64,000 bases of DNA, taken from NCBI RefSeq assembly GCF_030296595.1, contig NZ_AP027731.1, forward strand, positions 2,418,001-2,482,000. The letters are read 5' to 3'. The notes below the pieces were generated by a model, which searched no databases, was not told the DNA's origin, and saw only the letters and a program-made list of their open reading frames with translations. Made by a program: the position numbers and the translations under genes. Positions 55,822-64,000 of the stretch are shown here, in pieces (the stretch's first letter is position 1; each line of letters opens with the position of its first letter). Source of the stretch: Naasia aerilata. GTDB lineage: Bacteria; Actinomycetota; Actinomycetes; Actinomycetales; Microbacteriaceae.

Positions 55822-58800
55822 ATGTCCGAGGCCCGGAAGGACCCCGCGGCGGCGCCCGAAGCCGACGCGGTCTCCGGCGACTCCGTGATCCACGACGACG
55901 ACGAGCTGGCCGCGGCGCTGCAGGCCCAGCTGGAGCGGTTCGCGCCCTCCGGATCCATCCCGGTCATCACCCCGCAGCGGGCCGCGCAGTATCGGGCGGG
56001 CGCCGCCCGCGTGACGCCCCCGGCGGCCACGCCCACTCCCGCCGGTGCTGCCGCCGCGCCCGCCGCGGCGCCTGCCGCCGCCACCCCTGCCGCAGTGCCC
56101 GCGGCGCCTGCCGCCGTTCCTCTCGTGCCCTCCGTCTCCCGGCCGGCGGCCGCACCGGTGCAACGGCCCGCGGCGCCCTCGAGCAACGGGACCGGCGCGA
56201 GCGTCCCCGAGTCGCCGAGCGGCGCAGCTCCCGCGTCCCGCAGCTTCGGGGATGCGGGGGAGCGCCTGCCCTCGGTGCATCGGCCGCCGCTGCCGCAGCC
56301 GTCCTCGTACGTCCCGACGACGGTGCCCACCGACACCGGCTCCATGCGCCGACCGCAGTGGCCGACCTTCGCGCAGGCCGACACCGGCAGCCACGCGGCG
56401 GTGTCCCCGGGCCCCGGCGCGACCGGCCCCGATAGGCCGAACTCCGGGTCGGCGCCCGCGGGGCGACACACCGGAGGCGGCGCTCGCGTTCCCCTGCGCA
56501 CGGAGCCGATCCCGGTGCAGAAGGACCCGGCGCCCGTCCAGCCGGCAGCGGTCGCCCCCGCACCGGCGACCTCCGCTCCTTCCGCGCCGCCCGAGCCGCC
56601 GCGCATCCCACCCCAGGAGAGCGCGCGCTCCGCCGAACCGCCCGTCTCCCGCCGCGACCTGCGCTTCTCCTCGCCGGTCCCGCATTTCGATCCGCCATCC
56701 CTCCCGGTGCACGTCGCTCCGCCCGCGGAGCTCACCGCAGCGCCCCCGCCGGAGCCCGCGCGGACGCCGGTGCCGCGGGGTGCCGCGCCGGATCCGCTGG
56801 AGGAGCTCGAGCGCCTCCAGCCGCAGCTCGCGCAGGTCCGCCTCGATCCGCAGACGTTCGCGGAGTGGGAGCAGTCGCTCCGCCGCATCGCCGACGCCCC
56901 GCCGCCCGAACTGCCGCCCATCGCGCCGTCGGCTCCGTCACGGGCGCCGGCACCGGACCCGGTGGCTCCGGAGCGCGAGGCGGTGGGCTTCGGCCTCCCG
57001 AGCGCCCCGCCGCCCGTCCAAACCGGCCCGGGCGACCCGCCTCCGCTCTTCCCCGTCGCGGCACCGGGCGCCGGTGTCGCCGCGCCGGTTCCCGCTGCGC
57101 TTCCGCTCGGCGACGTCCCGTCGCTGCCGGTCGCGCACGACGCGGGCGACGACGTCGTGCACGCGGAGCTGATGGACGAGGACGACGACGAGGGCGAGGT
57201 CCCGCCCGAGTGGTCCCCGCCTGCCGAGGAGGCGCCCGCCGGCGTGCCGGCTGTGCAGGCGCACGCCGGTCCCGTCCCGGCGACCGGCGCCACGGCGCTC
57301 GCCTCCCCCGGCGCACCCTGAGTGACGAGGAGCTCCCGCCCGCGGCGATGGCCACGGGCGAGGTGGAGCCGCTAGCGGTCGATGGGATCACCACCGACAC
57401 CGGCGCCCTGAACACCGGGTCGCTGCCCATCGTCACCACCTCGACCCTCGATCGCGACCTCGACGACGACGTGGACGACATCGTGGCCCCGCAGGAGCTC
57501 CTCCTCGAGGTCGGTACGACCGGCGAGGTCGGCATCGTCGGCGCCGGGCCGGACACCGGGCAGGTTTCGCCCATCTCGAGCACGAGCGTGCGGCCCGGCG
57601 TGATCACGGTGCCGACGGCGGAGCAGGCGGCGCCCCAGCCGTTCGGCATCGAGGCGGCGGATCTCCGCCCCACGGACGAGGACCAGCGGCTGCGCCGTCC
57701 GGTCTCGCAGTTCTGGCTCTGGCTGGCCCCGAACTCGTCCGCTCTGACGCTCGCGCTCGGCGCGACCCTCGTCGCCTTCGGCATCAGCTTCCGTCAGGCC
57801 CTGGTCGCCGCCGTCGTGGGCACGGTGGTCGCGTGCCTGACGCTCGCCGTCGGCGTGCTCGCCGCCAAGCGCACGGGACAGCCGGTCGCCGTCGTGTCCC
57901 GGGCGGCGTTCGGCCTCCGCGGCAACCTGCTGCCCACCCTGGTCCTGGTCCTGGTGCGGCTCTTCTGGGCGGCCGTGCTCGCCTGGCTCGCGGCCGCCAC
58001 GGTCCGCTCGGTGGTGGCGGCGGCCGGCTGGGATGCCGTCGTGCCGGCGGGAACGGCCGGCGTTGTCGCCGGGATCGTCCTGCCCGTGATCGCCACGCTC
58101 GTCGCGGTGTTCGGACACGGGCTGCTCGCCCGGGTGCACCTCGTCCTCGGCGCGCTGTCGGTGCTGCTCGTCCTGCTGCTGATCGTCCTCACCGCACCCC
58201 TGCTCGACTTCACGAGCGTGCTCGCCGCTCCGGACGGCGCCCCGCTGCGCGTCGCCGGTGCGGCCGTCGCGGTGCTGAGCCTCCTCGCCGTCGCGTGGGC
58301 CTCGGCGGGCGGCGAGCTGGCGCGGTACCAGAACCCCGGCTCGTCAGGCACCGGCACCGCCGGCTGGGCCGCCCTCGGTGCGGCACTGCCGGCCCTCGTG
58401 CTGACGGCGTGGGGTGTGCTGCTCGCCTCGTCCTCAGGCAGCGTGGAGGCCGACGCGCTTGCCGCGGACCCGGTCGCGGCCCTCCTCGACCGGCTGCCGT
58501 CCTGGTACCCCCTTCCACTGCTCCTCGCGGTCGTGCTGGGCCTCGTCGCGGCCCTCGCCACGGTCCTCTACTCGACCGGGCTCACGCTCGGCGCGGTCGG
58601 GCTCCGCATCAACCGCGTCGCCCGCACGATCGCCGCCGCGGTCGTCGCCGTCGGTGCCGGCATCGCACTGCTGCTCGCCGACGCGCCGCTGCCCGGACTG
58701 CTGAGCGGCCTCGTGCCCGTGCTCGCCGTCCCCGTCGTGGCCTGGACGGGGATGCTCGCGGCCGAGTTCTTCCTCCGCACCAAGCCGTTCGACTCGACGG

Positions 58801-59090
58801 CCCTCCTCATCCGCGGCGGGCGGTACCCCGACGTCCGGTGGGTTCCCGTCGCCGCGCTCGTCGTCATCTCGGCGATCGGCGTCGGCCTGATCGGCGGGGG
58901 CGGCTACGCCGGGATCGCCGGCTACCTGTGGCGGCTGTTCGGCGTCGGGCAGGACAGCCAGCTGGCCCAGGCCGACCTCGGGGTGCCCCTCGCCCTCCTC
59001 CTCGGGCTCCTCACGCCGCTGCTCCTCGGCCGGAGGGAGCTCCGGCGGCAGGAGGACCGGACGGCCCCGGTCGCTACGCTGGAGGAGTGA
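55822..59090 (+). CDS. Cytosine/purine permease-like protein with ~500-residue Pro/Ala-rich N-terminal region, one apparent frameshift
   Basis: The N-terminal part (about 500 residues) begins MSEARKDPAAAPEADAV. It is disordered and Pro/Ala-rich, with a short helical patch (EELERLQPQLAQVRLDPQTFAEWEQSLRRI). The frame breaks at 57305-57309; one extra C turns SPGAP-stop into SPRRTLSDEELPPA. This continues an acidic region into an about 12-helix transporter (PVSQFWLWLAPNSSALTLALGATLVAFG onward) of the NCS1/cytosine permease type. Joined length is about 1089 residues. Alternatively the permease is a separate gene starting near ATG 57348, but the ribosome-binding site there is poorly placed. Confidence 0.75.
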
Positions 59091-59827
59091 CGGTCCGCGC
59101 AGCCCCGGAGGAGCAGGTCAAGCTCCTCGAACTCCAGACGATCGACAGCCGCACGCAGCAGATCCAGCACACCCGGCGGACGCTGCCCCAGCTCGCCGAG
59201 CTGGCCCGCATCACGACCGCCGCCGACGCTCTGCGGCGCCGCATGGCCATCGAGCAGGGCACCATCGAAGACCTCGGCACCGAGCTGCGCCGCGTCGAAT
59301 CCGATGTGTCGGTCGTCCAGGCGCGCGTCGCCCGCGACTCGGCTCGCCTCGCCAGCACCGCGTCGGCCAAGGACGCCCAGGGCCTCGAACACGAGCTCGC
59401 GTCCCTGGCCCGCCGCCAGAGCGACCTCGAGGACATGCAGCTCGCCGTCATGCAGAAGCTCGAGGACCAGGAGCAGGTCATCTCCGGGCTCGAAGGCGAG
59501 CGCGACGAGCTCGCCGAGAGGCGCGATGGCCTCGAGGCGGAGCGGGATGCCGCGCTGGCCCGGCTCGACGCCGAGGCCGCGGAGCTCACCACGCGGCGTG
59601 AGACGCTCGCCGCCAGCGTTCCGCCCGACCTCCTCGCGCTCTACGAGAAGATCCGCGCGCGCTACGGCATCGGCGCCGCCCTCCTCCGCCGCGGCGTGTC
59701 CGGCGGAAGCAACGTGGCCCTCACCGCCTCCGACCTCGCCGCCGTGCGCGCCGCGCCGCCCGACGAGGTCGTCCTCGACCCCGAGAGCGGCTGCATCCTC
59801 GTCCGCACGGAGGAGTCGGGGCTCTGA
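59087..59827 (+). CDS. CT398-like coiled-coil protein (zinc-ribbon lost)
   Basis: A 246-residue, mostly coiled-coil protein (LLELQTIDSRTQQIQHTRRTLPQLAEL ... KDAQGLEHELASLARRQSDLEDMQ). It ends in a C4 zinc-ribbon-like region (SDLAAVRAAPPDEVVLDPESGCILVRTEESGL). The CxxC pairs usual in this family are reduced to one cysteine, so zinc binding is unlikely. The GTG start overlaps the permease stop. Its position immediately before rnpB is a common actinobacterial arrangement. Function unknown. Confidence 0.87.
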   Translation: MTVRAAPEEQVKLLELQTIDSRTQQIQHTRRTLPQLAELARITTAADALRRRMAIEQGTIEDLGTELRRVESDVSVVQARVARDSARLASTASAKDAQGLEHELASLARRQSDLEDMQLAVMQKLEDQEQVISGLEGERDELAERRDGLEAERDAALARLDAEAAELTTRRETLAASVPPDLLALYEKIRARYGIGAALLRRGVSGGSNVALTASDLAAVRAAPPDEVVLDPESGCILVRTEESGL

Positions 59828-59870
59828 CCCGGGCACGTGCTGGGCGCTCGGTCGGTAGACTCGACGCCGG

Positions 59871-60236
59871 AATGGGTCGGCAAGACGGTCGCGTCATCCG
59901 CAAGGATGCCGAGGAACGTCCGGGCTCCACAGAGCAGGGCGGTGGGTAACACCCACCCGGGGCAACCCGAGAGCAAGTGCAACAGAGAGCAGACCGCCAC
60001 GACGCGCGAGCGTCGGGGTAAGGGTGAAACGGTGGTGTAAGAGACCACCAGAGGCCTGGGTGATCAGGCCTGCTGGGTAAACCTCGTCCGGAGCAAGGTC
60101 AAGCAGGGAACGTCGAGGCGGCTCGCTGAGTTCCCGGGTAGACCGCTGGAGGCGTACGGCAACGTGCGTCCGAGATAGATGGCCGTCCACGGTGCGCGAG
60201 CACCCGGACAGAACCCGGCGTAGCAGCCGGCCCATT
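59871..60236 (+). ncRNA. rnpB: RNase P RNA, type A
   Basis: The catalytic RNA of RNase P, which matures tRNA 5' ends. Core signatures are present in order: GAGGAACGTCCGGGCTCCAC, ACAGAGCAGGGCGGTGGGTA, GGTAAGGGTGAAACGGTGG, a TAAGAGACCACCAG stretch, GGTAAACCTCGTCCGGAGCA and ACAGAACCCGGCGTA. The terminal helix P1 pairs AATGGGTCGGC at the 5' end with GCCGGCCCATT at the 3' end, which sets the boundaries. Confidence 0.95.
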
Positions 60237-60271
60237 CCACTGCTTCTCGGTGCGGCGTCTCAGGGGTGTGC

Positions 60272-60360
60272 GCGCGGGATGGGGGCATCGTCGCCTCTCA
60301 GACAGTTGCGCGCCAAGCAGGGCGCGCAAAACTCGCTTCGACGATGCCCCCATCCCGCGC
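60272..60360. repeat. Nested inverted repeat (22-bp outer, 9-bp inner)
   Basis: The outer arms 60272-60293 and 60339-60360 are perfect reverse complements (22 bp, core GATGGGGGCATCGTCG). Inside, TTGCGCGCC (60306-60314) pairs with GGCGCGCAA (60321-60329). It lies 36 bp after rnpB. Confidence 0.85.
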
Positions 60361-60512
60361 TCCTGCCCGGTGGCTCGCTTCGCATCGCGGCCGTTGGCTG
60401 GGGGCGGGACGGGGGAGTCGTTGCTCGATGTGCGGTGTGGTGCTTGTGCGCCGTGCAGGGAGGGATGAGTAGGTGTTGCTTGGCGCCCGTGCTGGTTTCG
60501 AGGAGGCAGGCG

Positions 60513-61190
60513 ATGAGTAGGGGTGGGTGGTTCGTCTGTCCTGTGTGCGGGCGGGAGCTCGAGGGCGTCGCCGGCGGCGGGGCGCTGCGGTGCTCGAGTG
60601 GGCACGCGTTCGAGGTGGGGAAGCGGGGGTATGTGGCGCTCGTCGTCGGGCGGTCGGCGCTCGTGCGGAGCGAAGCGGCCTCGCTGCTCGATGAGGTGGA
60701 TGCCCTCTGGGGTAGTGGCGCGTACGCCGGGGTGGCGGAGGCGGTCGTCGCCATGCTGCCGGCCGGCGCGGCGGTGCGGGTCGTCGATGTGGGGGCGGAC
60801 CTCGGACACGTGGCGGAGGCGGTGCGCAGTGCGCGCTCGGATGCCGACGTGCTGGTTGTGAGCTCGTCGCCCGGGAGGCTGGTGCGGGCGATGGGCCGGG
60901 CCGGCGCGGAAGGGGTGCTCGTCGATCCGGTGCGGGCGCTGCCTGTACGGGATGGTGTTGCCGGGGTCGTGCTGTGTGCGTTCGGCGCGCATCGGCCGGC
61001 CGAGTTTCATCGGGTGCTCGCGGGCGGCGGAGTGCTGCTCCTCGCCGTCGACGCGTTCCAGGTCGGTGCGGTCGACGACGACCTGTATCCCTGGTTCGAG
61101 CACGACCAGACGCGCATCGTCGCCGAGACGCCGGGCGAAGGTGTCGCGGTGCTGCGCTACCGTCGCCGCCGCCGCCCGATCACGTGGTAG
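60513..61190 (+). CDS. RlmA-like methyltransferase homologue, probably degenerate
   Basis: A 225-residue protein. The N-terminal zinc finger (FVCPVCGRELEGVAGGGALRCSSGHAFEVGKRGYVALV) matches 23S rRNA (guanine-N1)-methyltransferase RlmA/TlrB. The following Rossmann region is short, and its SAM-binding motif reads VRVVDVGADLGHVAEAV instead of DxGCGxG, so activity is doubtful. Third codon positions use more T and fewer C than neighbours. GAGGAGG lies before ATG 60513. A paired palindrome follows the stop. Confidence 0.7.
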   Translation: MSRGGWFVCPVCGRELEGVAGGGALRCSSGHAFEVGKRGYVALVVGRSALVRSEAASLLDEVDALWGSGAYAGVAEAVVAMLPAGAAVRVVDVGADLGHVAEAVRSARSDADVLVVSSSPGRLVRAMGRAGAEGVLVDPVRALPVRDGVAGVVLCAFGAHRPAEFHRVLAGGGVLLLAVDAFQVGAVDDDLYPWFEHDQTRIVAETPGEGVAVLRYRRRRRPITW

Positions 61191-61212
61191 CGGGTCACCA
61201 AGACCCCCGAGT

Positions 61213-61259
61213 TGCCACTTTCCGCCCCTATTCGCGCGCTTTAGGGGCGGAAAGTGGCA
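61213..61259. terminator. Bidirectional terminator palindrome, family A copy 2
   Basis: TGCCACTTTCCGCCCCTA (61213-61230) pairs perfectly with 61242-61259 around an 11-nt loop, between the convergent RlmA-like and ppgK genes. It shares its arm sequence with 19828-19876. Confidence 0.72.
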
Positions 61260-61268
61260 TCTCGAGCG

Positions 61269-62071
61269 CTAGATGGTGGCCTTCTCGACCAGGTCCGCCG
61301 CGCCGCGCGACTCGCGCGTGCCGATCGCGTGGGCGGCGAGAGCGGCCGCGCCCAGGATGCCCGCGTTGTTGCGGAAGGCGGCCGGCACGATCTTCGTCTT
61401 GAGGTCCAGGTACTTCGCGAAGTCGTCCCAGTGCTTCGAGACGCCGCCGCCGACCACGAACAGGTCGGGGAGAACAGCATCTCCAGGTGGGCGTAGTACT
61501 TCTGCAGGCGCGCGCCCCACGCCTTCCAGCTGAGCTTCTCGCGCTCCATGGCCGCGTAGGCGGCCACCTTCTCGTAGTCCTCGTGACCGTCGAGCGCGAT
61601 GTGGCCGAGCTCCGCGTTCGGCACCAGAACGCCGTTGTAGATGATCGCGCTGCCGATCCCGGTGCCGAGGGTGGTCAGCAGCACGAGCCCGCGCTGGCCT
61701 TTGGCCGCACCGAACTCGCTCTCGGCGTAGCCCGCGGCATCCGCGTCGTTGACGAACGTGATGTCGCGGCCGATCGCCTTCTCGAACAGCTTTTCCGCCT
61801 CGAGGCCGATCCACTTCTTCGACACGTTCGCAGCCGACATGGTCGTGCCGTGCTGCACGACGGCCGGGAAGCACACGCCGACGGGCGTCTCCGCGGGGAC
61901 CGAGCCGAGCTCCGGGATGAGGGAGACGACGACGTCGACGATCTCGTCCGGCTTCCCGCCCTTCGGCGTCGCCTTCTTGATCCGGTCGGACAGGAGCTCA
62001 CCCGAGTCGACGTCCACGATGGCGCCCTTGATGCCGGTTCCGCCGATGTCGATGCCGATCGCAGTGGTCAT
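61269..62071 (-). CDS. ppgK: Polyphosphate glucokinase, one apparent frameshift
   Basis: About 267 residues corrected. This ROK-family kinase phosphorylates glucose using polyphosphate and/or ATP in the cytoplasm. It has the N-terminal phosphate-binding IGIDIGGTGIKGAIVD, VCFPAVVQHG, FVNDADAAGYAE, and TTLGTGIGSAIIYNGVLVPNAELGHIALDGHEDYE. The frame breaks at 61467-61470; an extra C restores LFSPDLFVVGGGVSKHWDDF. The family's strict actinobacterial spread supports the host assignment. Confidence 0.93.
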
Positions 62072-62210
62072 GGCTCCAACCTACCGGCGGTCCCGCCGCC
62101 TCTCCAGCCGCGCGGACGGCCCCCGGGCCCGGGTTCTCCCCGGAACGGCGGGCGTAGGATTCCCGCAGACGGTGGCCGACGGAGGCCGCCCATCGAGCCC
62201 GGAGGTTGGC

Positions 62211-62408
62211 ATGGCCGAGGACGAGCCGCAGTGGTGGTACAACTCGCGCACGGGACAGACGGAGCGCGGGATGCTCTCGAACGCCATCGACCGGGTCGGT
62301 CCCTTCGCCACCGAGGAGGAGGCGAAGCGGGCTCCCGAGAAGCTGCGGGAGAACTCGCAGCGCTGGGCGGCCGAGGAGGCCGCCGACAACGACTGGGGCA
62401 AGCACTGA
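62211..62408 (+). CDS. Small SPOR-like protein
   Basis: A 65-residue acidic protein (MAEDEPQWWYNSRTGQTERG ... VGPFATEEEAKRAPEKLRENSQRW). The GPFATEEEAKRA stretch resembles a SPOR/methionine-aminopeptidase-adjacent small domain common in actinobacteria. GGAGG lies before the ATG. The MDR gene starts five bases after its stop. Function unknown. Confidence 0.8.
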   Translation: MAEDEPQWWYNSRTGQTERGMLSNAIDRVGPFATEEEAKRAPEKLRENSQRWAAEEAADNDWGKH

Positions 62409-62412
62409 GCCG

Positions 62413-63461
62413 GTGACCGGCTGGCCGCCCGAGGGCGGGAGGGTCGTCGGCATCGCCGTCGCGGCGCCCGGCGAGGTCGAGCTCGTGGATGCGGACGCGG
62501 TGCCGTCCGCGCGCGGCGGCCGTGTGCGCGTCGAGCAGGACCCGGCGCTCGGCGCCGACGAGGTGGCCGGCGCCACCGTGTGCACCCTGATCAGCCCCGG
62601 GACAGAGCTGGCCGGCGCCTACCGCCCGGTCGGCCCCCACGCCCCGTACCCGTGGATCCCCGGCTACGCCGCCGTCTTCCGAGTCGACGCGCTGGGCAGT
62701 CAGGTCGAGGGCATCGCGGTCGGCGACCTCGTCTTCAGCCAGGGCAGCCACCGGAGCCGCCAGCGGGAAGCCGCGAGCGCCGTCTGGCGGCTGCCGGACG
62801 GACTGGATCCCTTCACCGCGGTCTTCGCACGCCTGATGGCCGTGCCCCTCGCCGCGCTGAGCACCGCGGAGGGACTCGTAGGCGCTGAGGTCGGCGTCAG
62901 CGGCCTCGGCCCGATCGGCCACTTGGCCGCGGCCATCGCGGCGCACTCCGGCGCCCGGGTCACCGCGTGGGATCCGCGGGAGGACCGCCGCACGCAGGCA
63001 CCCGCCTCGGTGACCGTGCTGGAGGGGCCGCCGGAGCCGGGCCCGCGCGCGCAGTACGGCACGACGCACGGCTTCGATCTGGTGCTGGAGTGCTCGGGGC
63101 ACGACGGTGCGGCTCTCGCGGCCGTGCGCGCCGTGCGGTCCGGGGAGAGGTCGTGCTGGTCGGCGCCCCCTGGTCCCGCAGGTCTGAGGCCTCGGCTCAC
63201 GACCTGCTCACCGAGGTGTTCCACCGCTACGTGACGCTCCGCAGCGGCTGGGAGTGGCAGGTGCCGCTCGACCCGCCGCCCTTCGGCGGACCGAGCATGC
63301 GGCGCAACGTCGACCAGGCGCTGCGCTGGCTCGCCGACGGGAGCATCAGCGTTGCCGGCCTCGCCGACCGCTTCCCGCCGACCGAAGCGGCGCGCGTCTA
63401 CGCGGCGCTGGCCGACGGCACCACGTCGCGGCTCACGGCGCTGTTCGACTGGCGCGGCTGA
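62413..63461 (+). CDS. MDR-family zinc-type dehydrogenase, one apparent frameshift
   Basis: About 349 residues corrected. This is a medium-chain dehydrogenase/reductase-like protein (PWIPGYAAVFRVDALGSQVEGIAVGDLVF, then GVSGLGPIGHLAAAIAAHSGARVTAWD as nucleotide motif). The catalytic-zinc Cys/His set is not obvious, and the usual structural four-cysteine lobe is absent, as in bacteriochlorophyllide/threonine-dehydrogenase-like MDR subgroups. The frame breaks at 63142-63145; an extra G restores VRSGGEVVLVGAPW. The GTG start is close behind the small SPOR-like gene. Confidence 0.82.
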
Positions 63462-63472
63462 CCCTCGAGGCG

Positions 63473-64000
63473 CTACTCGTACTCGTGCTCGGGCGCCGGA
63501 TAGGCGCCCGACTCGACGTCGGCTCGGAACGTGCGCACCGCGTCGCCGAGCAGGGTGCGCAGGTCGGCGTACTTCTTCACGAACCGGGCGTACCGGCCGC
63601 CCTGGAGCCCCGCGAAGTCGGTCCAGACCATGAGCTGGCCGTTGGTGTGCGGGCCGGCGCCGACGCTGATCGTCGGGATGCTGACCGACTCGGTGACGCG
63701 CTTGGCCACGTCGCTCGGCATCATCTCGAGGACGACGGCGAAGGCGCCCGCGTCCTCGACGGCCTTCGCATCGGCGAGAACCGCATCCGCGTTCTCGCCG
63801 CGTCCCTGCACCACGTGTCCGCCGATCTGGTGCTCGCTCTGCGGCGTGAAGCCGATGTGGGCCATGACCGGGATGCCGGCGGACACGATGCGGCGGATCT
63901 GCTCGGCGCTGCGGACGCCGCCCTCGAGCTTGACCGCCTGGGCGCCCGTCTCCTTCATGAAGCGGAACGCGGTCTGCAGGGCCTGGTCCGGGCCGAGCTC
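63473..64000 (-). CDS. panB: 3-methyl-2-oxobutanoate hydroxymethyltransferase (5' part cut by window edge)
   Basis: The C-terminal about 175 residues of PanB, which makes ketopantoate for pantothenate/CoA synthesis using 5,10-methylene-tetrahydrofolate. Visible motifs are AVKLEGG, GIPVMAHIGFTPQS, the catalytic glutamate region FAVVLEMMP, and ISVGAGPHTNGQLMVWTDFAGL. The usual GAGxxxDGQ reads GAGPHTNGQ. The gene begins beyond 64000. It is convergent with the MDR gene, with 11 bp between. Confidence 0.93.
   Translation of the reverse strand, partial: ELGPDQALQTAFRFMKETGAQAVKLEGGVRSAEQIRRIVSAGIPVMAHIGFTPQSEHQIGGHVVQGRGENADAVLADAKAVEDAGAFAVVLEMMPSDVAKRVTESVSIPTISVGAGPHTNGQLMVWTDFAGLQGGRYARFVKKYADLRTLLGDAVRTFRADVESGAYPAPEHEYE

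Overview
The window is very GC-rich, tightly packed and uses many GTG (and one TTG) starts. It encodes a homodimeric pyruvate dehydrogenase E1 (AceE), an AhpE-type peroxiredoxin, a polyphosphate glucokinase, a stand-alone LigD-type polymerase, a DosR/DosS-like two-component pair and an ini-like dynamin cluster. Together these point to an actinobacterium. The style of the dispersed palindromes and the gene repertoire fit the Microbacteriaceae best, but that family assignment is inference. The window looks chromosomal; I see no integrase, transposase, phage gene or CRISPR array.

Layout. 1-2.7 kb: 3' end of aceE (minus) and divergent ahpE. 2.7-9.2 kb: a probable catabolic block, with a HisD-family dehydrogenase and LysR regulator (minus) divergent from an APC amine/amino-acid permease, a Zn alcohol dehydrogenase and a semialdehyde dehydrogenase (plus). 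9.4-9.6 kb: a broken and an intact tRNA-Val(UAC) in tandem. 9.6-24.4 kb: a mixed run with an epoxide-hydrolase-like enzyme, two SDRs, a LigD-type polymerase, a PHP phosphatase, a TetR/DUF4386 divergent pair with two operator boxes, a DEAD-box helicase, glutathione peroxidase, DUF72 and membrane proteins. 24.5-30.1 kb: a complete BMP-type nucleoside ABC importer with a nucleoside hydrolase. 30.2-33.5 kb: a membrane-anchored multicopper oxidase and a CPBP protease. 33.8-43.0 kb: a membrane-anchored Hsp70 homologue, an ATPase/LuxR regulator, an IniB-like low-complexity protein and two dynamin-like GTPases. 43.7-46.1 kb: a DosR/DosS-like two-component system with a DosR-type palindrome in front of the kinase gene. 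46.4-47.8 kb: a VOC protein divergent from a WYL regulator. 47.8-49.1 kb: a non-coding tandem array of 272-bp hairpin units. 49.1-64 kb: SDR, DUF2231, nitrilase, GH20 hexosaminidase, phosphoribosyltransferase, DUF72, EamA, a very long proline-rich cytosine-permease-like protein, a CT398-like coiled coil, RNase P RNA, an RlmA-like protein, ppgK, an MDR dehydrogenase and the end of panB.

Two functional themes stand out. The importer and hydrolase form a nucleoside salvage operon. The Hsp70-LuxR-IniB-dynamin operon lies next to the DosRS-like sensor pair and may form a membrane-stress neighbourhood.

Caution on sequence quality: about 25 apparent frameshifts interrupt otherwise well-conserved genes. 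Nearly all are a missing G or C in a short G/C run. I treat them as probable consensus errors, so gene spans given here cross them and lengths are quoted after correction. They should not be read as pseudogenes without raw-read checks.
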